Shown piece after piece: positions 44,801 through 55,928 of a stretch of 64,000 nt of DNA. The DNA is from Allomyces macrogynus ATCC 38327. Its lineage: Eukaryota > Blastocladiomycota > Blastocladiomycetes > Blastocladiales > Blastocladiaceae. Position 1 is the first letter of the stretch, and each line of letters begins with the position of its first letter. The stretch covers positions 942,155 through 1,006,154 of the forward strand of contig GG745339.1 in assembly GCA_000151295.1 (NCBI GenBank), in the 5' to 3' direction. The position numbers were made by a program, and so were the translations under genes. The notes below the pieces were generated by a model. It searched no databases, was not told the origin of the DNA, and was given only the letters and a program-made list of their open reading frames with translations.

Positions 44801-45902
44801 GCGCGGCCCACGCCGAGGTACGTGCAGATTGTAGATGCGCGCGGCCAAGAATTTCAATGATGTTTTTCTGGTGCTGACTCTTTCTTTTGCATCGTACCGG
44901 TAGGAGCTCGCGAGTGTCCGCGCGGCCCATCAACAACAGCAGGTGCAGTGGACGCAAGAAATGGCGACAATCAAGAACGCGGCCGAAGACTTGCAGCGGC
45001 GTGCCGCGCTAGAGCTGCAGGCCGTGGTGGATGGAAATGAGCTACGCATGAGCCAACTCGAGGCCCGGTTGCGGGATGAGGTGCGTTTTGCACTTGATCG
45101 AGCACGCGTCGACGCACTGGTTGAGAGATGAGGAGGGTTTGGTCTCACTCCTCGTGTCGTGACGGGCGGGGTGTTTCGCTTGTAGCACGAAAAGGATGCG
45201 AAGCGCGTGGTCAAGAACGTCAAGGGCGAGCTCATGATCCAGCACCAGCGCGAGCAAATGGCCCTGCAGCACAAGATCCGGCAGCTCGAGGAGACGACGC
45301 GCGTGCAGCATGCCGATTTGGCTGCCAAGGTACATCTTCCCCTCCAGCATTCGTGCGCGCGGCGATTCCCAGCTTACACTCTCGCTCGTCTCTTCGCGTG
45401 ATAGGAAGCGCTCATTCAAGACATTGGCTCGCGGGCCAAGCAGGGCATGTCGTCGTCGACCGCATCAGCGCTGATGCCGTCGACTGCTGCGCCGCACTCG
45501 GCGCCGTCTGCGGGCCCACTTGCTGGATTCGCGGCCAGCTTGGCCGCGACCGCGACGACCTCGACGCAGCCGCCCGCGCTGGCGCCCGCCAGTGGAGGCG
45601 AAAGCAAGACCACGCACACACCGCGGCGCTCGTCGCGCACGACAGCCTCCACGGCCGTCAAGGCGACGGCGTCTGGGCATGGGCGCGGCGGGAGCGCGGC
45701 GCGTGGGCCGAAGACGACGACGACGTCAGCCGCGGGCCGTGGTCGTGGCGCCGTTCCGGCCGCGGACCATGATCCGTTTGCGTTTGATGATATCGACGAC
45801 GGCGCGGGTGTGCCGCCGCGTGCCCGTACGTTACGGAAGCCGCCGTCGATTACAATGGCCGGTGGTGGGCGTCGGACGAGCGGGCCGCCGCCGCGGACGT
45901 GA
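41836..45902 (+). CDS. Large coiled-coil protein with basic motif
   Basis: Four exons (41836-44817, 44904-45080, 45186-45329, 45405-45902) join in phase to 1,266 residues. The first 400 are low-complexity (Ala/Thr/Pro/Ser with a Gln run) and end in a nuclear-signal-like AKRRRLDD. A continuous coiled coil follows to about residue 1110, then a Ser/Thr/Arg/Gly-rich tail with GRG motifs. Within the coil is a 19-residue tandem duplication (QGDARSL, nt about 43340-43455). Nt 44406-44700 hold a run of 11-residue units (ALEAKDAAMRA and variants). I recognise no family; a structural nuclear or centrosomal role would be a guess. The gene converges on STI1, with 197 bp between stops. Confidence 0.72.
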
Positions 45903-46099
45903 TTCGGGCTGCCAATGAGGCATGGAGTGAAGGACGGAGTCGGGTGGGAGGAGGGACTTCGACCCAAGAGGACATTCACGACACTCTACATTCACTCAAA
46001 CCAAAGATACGAAAGACCAACCAAATCGGCGGACCGCAACCGTCCGCCCCCACTTCAACACAAAACTGCACCCCTGCGGGCACCGCAGTGACACCCAGC

Positions 46100-48107
46100 C
46101 TAGTTGACGGCGAGCACGCCGGCCTCGACGAGCTTCTGGATCTTGGCCGCGATCATTGGGTTCTTGAGGTGCTCGCGAATCGCGCCCGGGTCGGACTGCA
46201 TCTGCGACAAGATCTGGTTCATGATGGGGTCCTGCAGGATCTGCTGCACTTCCGGGTCCTGCATCGCGCGCTTGGCGCGCTCTTCACGGGCCTTCGGGTC
46301 GCCCGAGTACATGGCGGCCGTCGACTTCTGAATCTGCTGCTGAATCTCATGCGAGTGCTTACCGTCCTTGTCGGCATTCGCGGCCTGCTCGCACACTTCG
46401 AGCGCGGCCTTGTACTCCTTGGTCAAGTGCAGCAGTGCCGCCTTCCTGATATACGCCTTCACAAAGCTCGGGTCGCGCGCGATCGCGGCATCGCAGTCCT
46501 TCTTGGCCTCTGGGATCGCACCGAGCTTGTGGTAGCAGGCGGCGCGGTTCGAGTAGGCGCGTGGGTCGGCCTCGTTGCGGGCAATCGCCTCGGTGTACTC
46601 CTTGACAGCGGCCGCATAGTCGTGCTTCTTGAAGAGCTCGTTGCCGCGGTCGCGCGCGGCATCGGCGAGCGCCGGGTCGTGGTAGGCCGCCTTCTTGCGC
46701 TGTTCGAGCAACTTTTCCGTGTCGCGCAGGCGCTGCAGGGTATCGGCCGTGCGGTGCTCGGTGAGCGACTTTTGGTAGAACTTGATGGCGTCGTCGAGCT
46801 GGTCGAGCTTCACGTAGGCATTGCCGATCCGAGCGAGGGCGCGCGCAATCAGCTTGAAGTCGGCGCGCTGCTCGCGGCCCAGGTCGATCGCGGCGTGGCA
46901 CTTTTCAATGCACTTTTGGTACTCGGCCTACAACGCGGTTCGATCAGAGTCGCGTCAGTGCTGCTACCCCGCCGAGAACGGAAACCAACGTGAAATGAAG
47001 AGTTAAAAACGCACCTGCTCAAAGTAGACGGCGGCCATGTTGGTCAGCACCGTGATCTCGCGCTCGTCCGAGAGCTCCCAGGCCTTGCCGTAGTGCACCA
47101 GCGCCGTCTCGAAATCGCGCTTCTTGTAGGCAGCGTTGCCCTTTTCCTTTTCGGCGAGCATGGCTTCGCGGCGCTGCGCTTCCTCGTCGACCTCGGGCTG
47201 CTCGTCGACCTCCATCTTGTCCTCGGCGGGCACCGAGCGCGACGTCGACGCGGGGGCGGGCGCCTCCCTCGGCGTCTCCTTGACGGGCGACGCGGCGCGT
47301 GGTTTCGGTGCCGGCTCAGCGCGCACGGGCGACGGCGACCGGGACCGGGGCTTCGGGATGTTATCCGTGTTCAACCCGGCCTCCTCGGCGGTGGTCATGT
47401 TGATGCCCATGAGCGTCAAGAGCGTCATCATGATGCGCTGGTCCTGCATCGCGGCCATACCCGACGACGGGTTTGCGATCATGGCCTTGACCTGTGCGAC
47501 ATAGGACGGGTCGGCGAGGTACGGCGCGAGCTTCGGGTTGGCCGCAATCTTTCCCCAGATATCATTGTTGAGCAGCCCCGCAATCGGGTCGTTCTTGCCG
47601 CCCGGCCGTTCCGCGGCCATAGCTGTCTCGACGTCCTTGATCCCGCGTGCGAGGAGCGCGTTGTTGGGCTCCACCTTCAGGCCCTGTTCGTAGGCCTCCT
47701 TGGCGGCGTCGAGGTCGCCGAGCCCGTGCCGCGCTGCACCGAGCCGCGAGTAGCCCTTAGCCCACTGCGGGGCCAGCTCGACGGTCTTTTCGGCATCGCG
47801 CAAAGCGTCAGGGAACTGCTTGAGCGATGCGTAGGCAGCCGACCGGTTCGAGTAGAGCACGTGGTTCTTCGGGTCGACCTCGATGGCCGCGGAAAAGTGC
47901 TTGATCGCGTCCTGGAACTGGCCTGCCGAGAAGGCCTTGTTGCCGGCGGCCTTGAGCTGGTCGGCCGTGCTCTACAGTGGATCGGGACGGCGGGGTCAGG
48001 TGCGCAAAAATCACGGTAGCCAAACGCCTGCAGATCATGACTGTGCTCGCGGGGCAGGCAAAACACGGTGCGGCTGCAGCTGTTGCGTTCCAGGTCGAGC
48101 ATACCAT
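46100..48107 (-). CDS. STI1: Hsp70-Hsp90 organising co-chaperone Sti1/HOP
   Basis: Best model: a first exon consisting only of ATG (48107-48105), then 47971-47015 and 46927-46100, giving 595 residues (yeast Sti1 has 589). TPR1 begins STADQLKAAGNKAF with YSNRSAAYASLKQF. DP1 follows (NNDIWGKIAANPKLAPYLAD), then a Pro/Ser linker, TPR2A (GNAAYKKRDFETALVHYGKA), TPR2B (ELFKKHDYAAAVKEYTEAI) and DP2 (DPEVQQILQDPIMNQILSQM). Sti1 holds Hsp70 and Hsp90 by their C-terminal EEVD motifs and transfers client proteins between them in the cytosol. The donor after the ATG reads GTATGC; the acceptor is CTGTAG. The single-codon first exon is inferred from phase and context only, and another upstream exon is possible. 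Confidence 0.95.
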
Positions 48108-49284
48108 TGTGGTCGAGGTCGTCGTGGTCGTGGTCGTGGTATTGATCGTCGTCCAGGAGCGCAAAGGCAGTCGGGTCGATACGATGGTGGTCGCGGACGT
48201 TGGCTGGTTTTGTGGAGTTGGAGAAGCACGGCGAACAGCCGCGACGCGGTCGGACTCGCACACCTGCCGCGCCTTTCCCATGCACGTGTCGTGCTCCACC
48301 GCACCAGTCGCTGGTCGCCCGCAATTGCGCCGGGAACCCCTCCAAAAACCACACTGCCATTTCATTGGCGCGACCACGTGCATGGACCCGGACGCGCCCG
48401 ATGGCTCGGCACGCTTGGAGCTTGGAGCGAGACATGTCGCCGCAGCTGGTCTCACAACCAATCCTCGGCCCGCTGCCGCTGTCGCTCCCGTCGCCGACAG
48501 CTGCAACCTCGCCAAGTCTGCCCGCCAGCTCGTGATCGTACGCGTCCAGCTCTTGCACCCGTCAACCACCGCGCTCTTGCTCGATCCTCCGCCGAACCTG
48601 CCACCTCGCCGCTTGCGCCACGGCACGGACGCATCGCGGCCTTGATCGACGCGTCGCGGTTGCCAGCTTGCTCGACAACCACTGCTATGGCGCCGAACGG
48701 ACCGCTGCTGGCTGGCTGCAAGTCTCTAATTTGCGCATGTTGGTCGTGACGGTGGCGAACGGTGACCAAGTCGAGCAGCGGCGGCACGCGTGAGCACGAC
48801 GCGTCGGCGTGCGCCCCTTCCACTTGCTGGCGCTTTGCGTGGCTGACCTCTGTGCTTTGGCGTACGCCCGATTAGATTGCGTTTTTGGTCTCGCGTCGCG
48901 CCCATCAAGCAGCATCGTGATCCACTTCTTATTGTGGAGCTTCTGGTGCGTGGTTCTTGCCATGAACTGTTGGTTGGTGTTGATTGTTTTTGGTGTTTTC
49001 GGGAGTCGTTGGCCATGGGGGATGGTTGGTGATGTTGTTTTCGCTTCAAGGGCCCTGCAGGTCGCGCGCCTCGCCACCGCCACCACCAATCCATCTCCGA
49101 GACTCTCCTCTCCCTCATCTCTCCACGCCGTTTTCCGCCCTCATCCCGACCTCGCGCGCGCGCATCATGACAACGGCTCCAACACGGCTCGCCGCGGCGC
49201 GCGCGGCTCTTGCTCTCTGCTCTTTGCCTCTCCCGCCCTGAACCGCTCTCTTCTCCCTCGACCACCACCACAACCACCACGACA
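48108..49284. promoter_or_regulatory. Divergent intergenic region between STI1 and iPGM
   Basis: About 1.2 kb between divergent starts. Several long frames exist on both strands, but their products are Arg/Ser/Pro-rich and unlike any family. A GGTCGT-rich simple tract lies near 48108-48150. I see no clear heat-shock element array for STI1. Confidence 0.4.
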
Positions 49285-51182
49285 ATGATCCCGACCAAAC
49301 TGCGCAAGGCACTGACCGCCGGCTACAACCGCGCCGTGCACGCATGGCACACGTCGGCAACCACTCCAGACGCGTCCTCTTCCCGTGCCGTGATTATCGA
49401 CCCTTTCCCGACGCTTCCTGAGACCATGTCGATGCCCGAGACCGCCACGTTCAACGCCGCGCCCGAGCAGCTGTCGGGTGCGCCGACGACGCCCATCAAG
49501 GCTAAGGTGTGCCTGATCGCGATCGACGGGTGGGGCATTTCGCCCGCCGACGGCGACCCGAAGGGCGATGCCATCAAGCTCGCCAAGACGCCCACCATGA
49601 CGCACCTGCGCGATCACTACCCCTACACGACGCTCGCCGCGCACGGGCTCGCCGTCGGGCTGCCCGACGGGCTCATGGGTAACTCGGAGGTCGGGCACCT
49701 CAACATTGGTGCCGGTCGCGTGGTCTACCAGGATATCGTGCGCATCGACTTGTCGGTGCAGAACGAGACGATTGGCGACTTGGAGCACGTCAAGGCCGCG
49801 TTCGAGTACGCCAAGTCGCACTCGGGCCGTCTGCACTTCCTCGGTCTGGTACGTTTTGTTCTTGCCCATTCGCGTATGTGCGGACCCGTTGAAGCAAGGA
49901 GCGGTACGCTAACGCGTTGAAACGGTGCACCTAGATCTCGGACGGTGGCGTACACTCGCACCAGAACCACCTGCACGCGCTGCTCAAGGCCGCGCGCAAG
50001 GCCGGTGTGCCCGAGTGCTACGTGCACTTCTTTGGCGACGGCCGCGACACGGCGCCCAAGTCGGCGACGACCTACGTGCGCCGCCTGATGCAGTTTATCC
50101 GCGACGAGAACGAGGGCTACGGCGTGCTGTCGACCATGACAGGCCGGTACTACGCCATGGACCGCGACAAGCGGTGGGAGCGGCTCGAGCGCGCGCTCAA
50201 CGGCCTGCTCAAGGGCGAGGGTGAGCACCTGTCTTCGATCACGTCGAGCCAGGGGGCCACGCAGCACATCGAGGACGAGATTGTCAAGGCCGTTGAGGCG
50301 CGGTACGACGCGGGCGAGACCGACGAGTTCCTCAAGCCGTTGATTATCGACAACAAGGGCGTGATTGGCGAGAACGACACGCTCTTCTTCTTCAACTACC
50401 GGTCCGACCGCATGCGGCAGCTGGTTGCGTCGCTCGATGCGCGGTGCCAGTTCTCGCCGCTCGCCGAGTCGCTGGCGATCCCCAAGGGGATCAATATCAC
50501 GACCATGACGCAGTACAAGGCCGACTTCCCGTTCCCGACAGCGTTCCCGCCGCAGGTCATGGACAATGTCTTGGCCGAGGTGCTCGCCAAGCACAATGTC
50601 CCGCAGTGCCACGTCGCTGAAACGGAAAAGTACGCGCACGTCACGTTTTTCTTCAACGGCGGGTGCGAGAAGCAGTTTGCGGGCGAAGACCGCGTCCTGA
50701 TCCCGTCGCCGCGCGTCGCGACCTACGACTTGCAGCCGGAAATGTCGGCGGCTGGTGTCGGTCAGGCGGTCGCCGCGCAGCTCGCGACGGGCAAGTACCC
50801 GCTCGTCATGTGCAACTTTGCCAACCCGGACATGGTCGGGCACACAGGCAAGCTCGAGCCCGCCGTCAAGGCCGTCGAGGCGACGGATGCGGCGATTGGC
50901 GTGATTGCCGCGGCGTGCAAGCAGTACGGGTACACGCTGGTCATCACGGCCGACCACGGCAACGCCGAGAAGATGATTGCGCCCAATGGCGAGCCGCATA
51001 CGGCGCACACGACGGCACGCGTGCCGCTGTCGATCATGACGATTGCCGGCGTCTCGGACGACCGCAAGGTCAAGGACCCGACCAACGCCAAGTCGGCGCT
51101 GTGCGATGTCGCGCCCACGGTGCTCGACCTGATGGGCATTGAGGTGCCCAAGGAAATGGACGGCAAGTCGGTGCTCGCGTAA
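49285..51182 (+). CDS. Cofactor-independent phosphoglycerate mutase (iPGM)
   Basis: Two exons (49285-49848, 49935-51182) give 603 residues. The enzyme interconverts 3- and 2-phosphoglycerate in glycolysis using two Mn ions and a phosphoserine intermediate. Metal and active-site motifs are intact: LIAIDGWG, LMGNSEVGHLNIGAG (nucleophile Ser), ISDGGVHSHQNHL, FFGDGRDTAP, FFNYRSDRMRQ, NFANPDMVGHTG and ITADHGNAE. It is unrelated to the cofactor-dependent mutase of yeast and animals. The conserved domain starts near residue 74. The preceding residues (MIPTKLRKALTAGYNRAVHAW) are basic and could be an organelle-targeting or simply extra N-terminal segment. The donor is GTACGT and the acceptor CCTAG. 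Confidence 0.97.
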
Positions 51183-51785
51183 GAGCGTCGCGCAGGGTCT
51201 TTTTAAGTCGGATGGCGGTGTTGATGTTGTTGCAAGGGGGTGCAGAGTTGGTTTTCGTTTCCTTTTTGCGTTTGTGTCTTCGCCTTGGCTCGTCGACGGG
51301 TCTTGGCGTCTTTTTTCGCGGCCATCGTTGGCTGCGCCGACTGCATTGCTTGCCAGATGATCTATTGTTCAGCGATATGTCGCGGTCCTCGAGCGTCACA
51401 GCGAGCGCCTGTCCTGATCGTCCACGTCAGTCGCGCGCCAAGGTGGAAGCACCGCGCGTTCACGTGCCATGCAGCGTCCGTTGGTCAGCTTGCTTGCAGG
51501 TCGCTTGGCGGCGTTGGTCCCGACTTCCGTCAACGTCGCCTCGCTCTCTTGGCGCTCTACCGCGGCCATCCTCTCTCCACCAGCAACCGCGCCGCGCCGT
51601 CCGCTCCAACCGCCCGCATTCGCGCCGCTGCTGTGGCCGCTGCTGCTGTTCCGTCCTTTGCACGGCCGCCGCCGCCCATTGCAGCTCCGCGCATTTGCTT
51701 GCGCCCAGTCCTATAACTGTCCTCCTCAGCAACTGCACCCCCTCAGCAACTGCACCCCCTCAGCAACTGCACAATTACCACCACA
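51183..51785. other. Intergenic region with a 17-bp tandem repeat
   Basis: About 600 bp upstream of the Ndfip/Bsd2 gene. Near its end, CTCAGCAACTGCACCCC occurs at 51725-51741 and 51742-51758, with a 14-bp partial third copy to 51772. The array stops 13 bp before the start codon, so it lies in the 5' UTR or core promoter. Confidence 0.7.
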
Positions 51786-53106
51786 ATGACCAATACCGGC
51801 AACAAGTACCAGCAGGTGCGCAATCTGCGCGTGCCCGGCCTGCAATTGCTGTCCACCAGTCACTCATGCCGCCCCGACCGGCCGCCGATAGGTCCCGCTG
51901 CACGACGCCGACATCGACGCGCACCTCGACGACGACACGTCCACCGCCACGGCCGTCCCGCGCGCCGCCGAGCCGTCGTCCGCCGCGTCATCCGGTGCCA
52001 ACCACCGCGACGATGCCGACGCTGACGGCGACGTCTCTGCGCCGCTCATGGCCGCCTCGGACGCTGCCTCCCCTGCGCCTGCAGCCCTCCACGCCGCCGC
52101 CGAGGATGACGACGACGACGCGCCAATTGCGACCTTGATGCCCGTTGCCAGCCCCGACAGTTCGGCACCGCCGTCCCCGCCACGGCGCACGATTTCCGCC
52201 AAGTCCGACGGCGTCTTTTCGCACCTGTCGGCGAAACCCGAGGTTGCGCCCACCGCGCGCTCGGACTCGCCGACGGCGCCGCCCGCCGACTTGCCGCCGA
52301 GTTACGAGACGGCCGTGACCGACCCGACGCCCGCTTACTTTGACAATACGATTTTCACGACGCAGTTGGACGATGGCGAGCTGTTGGTCGAAGGGTTGCC
52401 TGTGGGCTCGCCAATGACGTTTTTCTTGGCCATGTTTAGTACGTCGTGGGCCGTATGTGTGCCCCAGGTGGGGTATTGAGGACGTCATGTGGGACTGACG
52501 ATGTTCTGGTGATGTGTAGTTTCCATGTCGTTCCAGTTTGCCGGTTTCTTGATGGCCTACTTGCTCGCAACGTCGCATGCGGGGCGCATGGGGGCCAAGG
52601 TCGGGTACGCTTGTCTTTCTGCTCGTCGACATCGCGTGGGTGCGAACGCGCCGCTCATTGCTCCCTTTTTTTTCGTTTCCAAACAGGTTTGGTGTCACGC
52701 TTCTCCAGTACGGCATTCTCCTGCGCACAAGAGTCATGGACATTGAAGATTCGGGCAACCCGCTCGGTGACGGTACCTACGGTTGCGCGCGCGAATGCAC
52801 CGATTGATGGCCAATTTGGCTGACCTTACTCGTCATCCACGTAGCCGATTTCGCTTCGTCCTTGCCACCAGACACGACGCCTGACGAGGCCGAGGGTATC
52901 CTGATCCGCACCGAGTGGGTCTCGTACCTCCTGTACGCATCCTCCCTTTCCTTCCTTCTCGCCATGACCGCGACTGACGCGTCCCATCTGCCCATTCCAG
53001 GCTCGTTTGCGGATGGTACCTGCTGATCCGTTCGGCAATTGAGTTCTTCCGCGTCAAGCGGCTGCAGGCCGTCGTCATGGCCGCGCCCGAGGCGCTGATC
53101 GTGTAG
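51786..53106 (+). CDS. BSD2: Ndfip/Bsd2 family membrane adaptor for NEDD4-type ubiquitin ligases
   Basis: Six exons (51786-51815, 51892-52438, 52520-52604, 52687-52772, 52845-52932, 53001-53106) join in phase to 313 residues. The long cytosolic N-terminus is acidic and contains DGVFSHLSAKPE, the family signature, followed by LPPSYETA, a PPxY ligand for WW domains. VEGLPVGSPMTFFLAMFS opens TM1. TM2 is MSFQFAGFLMAYLL and TM3 spans VSYLLLVCGWYLLIRS, ending FFRVKRL. In yeast Bsd2 recruits Rsp5 to ubiquitinate transporters (metal carriers, misfolded proteins) in Golgi and endosomes; Ndfip1/2 do the same for NEDD4 in animals. The exon-exon joins restore the TM segments, which supports the model. 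Confidence 0.88.
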
Positions 53107-53558
53107 TTCCGTCGAGTACCTTCCTAAAGACGCACACGGGCCCGGGGGCAGCGGGGCTGCTTCTGGGTTCGCTGGTGCACCACCGCCCACCTCTCAGTTT
53201 TGATTGCGGTTGGTTGTTCGTTGTTCGTTGTTGATCTTGTCGCGCCAAACGTTTGTACGCGCGCGTGCGTGTGCCGTGTCAGGCCGGTGGACCTGTGGGG
53301 GAAGGCGGACTGGCATGGTCAGCGGCGCGCGCGCGGTGAACGCTGTTGTATACATTTGGGATTTGCGGCGTTGTAGATTTGATTCTGGTTGACGGTGTCT
53401 TTGTGGGCGGCAATGAAAATAGGGAAGGGGCCTGGCAACGGTGCACGTGATGGCGGCTGACCCCCTTCTGCAAGCTGGTGATCTTGCTCGCCGACCCCAC
53501 CCAGCAGCACGACGGCCGACTACTTTCGCACCGCTGACCACGACACGACACCGACGCC
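53107..53558. other. Intergenic region between Ndfip/Bsd2 and EFG1
   Basis: About 450 bp between genes on the same strand. It is T/G-rich in its first half and should hold the EFG1 promoter in its second. No repeat or RNA gene is visible. Confidence 0.4.
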
Positions 53559-54590
53559 ATGCCACCAAAACATTTCAACAACAACAACAACAACAACAGC
53601 AACAACAACAACAAGAGCAGGTCCCGCGACGTCCCGCCCGCCGGCGCCCGTCAGCCAACCGGCGCCAACGACGATGCGCCATCGCGCCCGTCGTCGAAAC
53701 CGAAACGCCACTCAGCTGCCACCAAGATCAAGGCCGGCACGTCGATGCGCAAGTCCGTGACCCAATTGCGTTCCGAAATCCGCGGTCTCGAGCGCCTACT
53801 CAACAAGAAGCGCGACACGCTGAACGCGCAATCGCGGTCTGACATGGAGCGCAAGTTGGCCGCCCTGAAATTCCAGCTCGACCGCACGCAAACCCTGCAG
53901 CGCGACGCGGCCAAGGTCGAGAAATTCGAGGCCATGTACCGCGCGGTCAAGTTTGTGGAGCGGGTCAAGGCGACGCGCACGGTGCGCAAATTGCAGCGGA
54001 AATTGGAGACGGCCGGCGAGGATGAGGATCTGCAAACCAAGTTGGACGACGCGATGCTCGACGTGTGCTACGTGATGCACTTCCCGCCGGCGACCAAGTA
54101 CTATGCGCTGTATAAGACGCCCGAGGACAAGGAGGCGGAAATGGTAAGGGACGAGATTCGGGGGCAGATCCGGTCGTTGGTCGAGTCGGGCGCGATCGAT
54201 CGCGAGGCGACGGTCGCGCGGTGCCTCGGGTTGGACGAGGACGGGCCGCGCGAGAAGAAGAAGACCAAGCGCAAGGGGTTGACCGAGGAGGAGGTCCGGC
54301 ATCAGGCGCTCGGGAATATGTTGCGTGGCGTCAAGGTGGAGAAGAAGGGGGCCGCGGGCGTCGATGAGACGATCGAGTCCGAGGCCAAGCCTATCAATGA
54401 CGACTTTTTCATGGCTGACGACGCGAGCGACGACGACGACAAGAGCGAAAGCGAAGAGGAGGAGAAGGCGGCACGGCCAGCGGCGGCGCGGGGGCAGAAG
54501 GGCGAGGTGGCGGCATCATCAGCGCCCAGTTCTGACGCGTCGTCGTCGGACGAGTCTGACTCGGACTCGGACGACGATATGTCCGAGTGA
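53559..54590 (+). CDS. EFG1: rRNA-processing protein Efg1
   Basis: A single exon of 343 codons starts at GACGCCATGCC. The N-terminus is an Asn run encoded by an (AAC/AAT)n microsatellite. The conserved core reads VTQLRSEIRGLERLLNKK, MERKLAALKFQLDRTQ, and MYRAVKFVERVKATRTVRKL, the basic coiled-coil pattern of Efg1. A C-terminal acidic Ser/Asp tail ends in DSDSDDDMSE, as in many nucleolar proteins. Efg1 acts in the 90S pre-ribosome for 18S rRNA maturation. The fit to Efg1 is based on motif order and length (yeast 233, longer in other fungi). It joins NMD3 and importin-11 as the ribosome and nuclear-transport genes of this window. Confidence 0.83.
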   Translation: MPPKHFNNNNNNNSNNNNKSRSRDVPPAGARQPTGANDDAPSRPSSKPKRHSAATKIKAGTSMRKSVTQLRSEIRGLERLLNKKRDTLNAQSRSDMERKLAALKFQLDRTQTLQRDAAKVEKFEAMYRAVKFVERVKATRTVRKLQRKLETAGEDEDLQTKLDDAMLDVCYVMHFPPATKYYALYKTPEDKEAEMVRDEIRGQIRSLVESGAIDREATVARCLGLDEDGPREKKKTKRKGLTEEEVRHQALGNMLRGVKVEKKGAAGVDETIESEAKPINDDFFMADDASDDDDKSESEEEEKAARPAAARGQKGEVAASSAPSSDASSSDESDSDSDDDMSE

Positions 54591-55207
54591 GCGCGGTGCG
54601 AGGGGACGTGCTTGTATATTGGGTGTGATTTCGAATTTTGGTTTCCTCGATTGCTACAGCAACCACGCCCCTGCGCAAGACCACCTCAACTGCAGCACGC
54701 CTCGACGGTCCAGAGGCATTTGATCTGCCGCGACCCATCAATATTGACAGAGGTTGGCAGCCCTCATCGGCGGACTGATGCGTGTCAGGAAGTTTCGTTT
54801 ACAACACTTGCAGCTGATTCGGATCCCACCGGCTTTTTGGTTTCGGCTGCGAATGTGCGCCGCGCCTGTGGTCCAATGTTCTTGCATTTGCTACTTTGCT
54901 CATGTTAATGGGTTAGGAAACGGTGGAGCCTTGCCGCTGATCCATTTTCTCTTGCTGACGGCGGCGACTTGATGGCCCGCACGGGTTCCACGACACATGC
55001 CCGAAATTTCTGGCCTCTCCACCAACGTGTCCATCCTCTCCACCTCATCTCTTGCCTTGCCCGGCCTGCCACCGCTCACAACAAACCGCCAGACCGCCGT
55101 TCTCAAGACGTGACAACGAATCTGCGATAATCTATCCACCCCCTCCCCTTCCCACAGTCTCCTCTCCTGCCATTCTATCCCAGTCCTCCCTCCTCCTCTC
55201 CTCCACC
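54591..55207. other. Convergent intergenic region
   Basis: About 620 bp between the Efg1 stop and the CIMIP1-like stop. Composition is less GC-rich around 54780-54930 and pyrimidine-rich around 55140-55210. No gene is supported. Confidence 0.4.
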
Positions 55208-55928
55208 TCACGGCAAACTCTCGCGCGCGCCACCCCACCATTTCAACGTGTCCACGCGACCCGGCGCAACCCTTGCAAACCGGTCCAACACGGGCGGGGC
55301 ACGACGCGGCACCCTTTCGTTCCCATCCGCCGGCCGATCGAGCGGGGCCATGGCAGCGCCATCGACGGGCGTCGCATTCACGTGCCAGTTCCACCCGTAG
55401 ACGGTGGCCGACGTGGCCGGGAACGAGTACTTGGCTTCGGGCAAGACGCGACGCACCAGGTGCTTGACGTTGTAGCTGACAATGTCCCCCGCGGCACCGT
55501 CGGCTGCGCCAATGTGCGTGCGCACCGGATAGAGGGACGCGGAGCCGAGACCCGTCGGGCGGCGGGACGAGGTGGACGAGGAGTTGAGGTCGGGGAGCTT
55601 GAGGCCGGGACCGTCGGCCGAGGGCGGCTTGGAAGACGCGGAGGAAGATGTGCCGTGCGGGTACTATGGGGGTATGATGCATGAGGATCCGCGCGGGAGG
55701 GGAAGGGAGCGGCAAGGTGCGTACCGGCTGGTCCTTCATAAACGCCCAGTTCTTGGGCCAGTTGGCGGCACACGCGTACTCGTTGGTGATCATTTGGCGC
55801 CTGGAGTGGAAGGTGGCCGGTTAGCCGCGTCCGCGAGCCGACTGATGGTCTAGGATCCCGCACCAAATGGCGTCATTGTGGACTTGGTTGTGGATCTTCT
55901 GCGCGCGCTTCGACTCGGCGGCCGCCAT
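55208..55928 (-). CDS. CIMIP1: C20orf85/CIMIP1-like ciliary microtubule inner protein
   Basis: Three exons (55928-55864, 55800-55725, 55663-55208) join in phase to 198 residues. Introns are 63 and 61 nt, with GTGCGG and GTACGC donors. The N-terminus reads AAAESKRAQKIHNQVHNDAI, then IWRQMITNEYACAANWPKNW and AFMKDQP. This resembles human C20orf85 (CIMIP1), whose start has a D-x-IW helix followed by NWPQNWGFL. A later YGWNWHV fits the family's Gly-Trp motif. The protein should lie in doublet or singlet microtubules of the axoneme. The family is small and the C-terminus is divergent, so the match is moderate. It is divergent from the USP gene. Confidence 0.65.

Noticed and set aside
48726..49307. 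Minus-strand frame of 193 codons upstream of iPGM
   Set aside because: Composition is Arg/Ser-rich with a Val run from simple sequence, it overlaps the iPGM start, and no motif is present.
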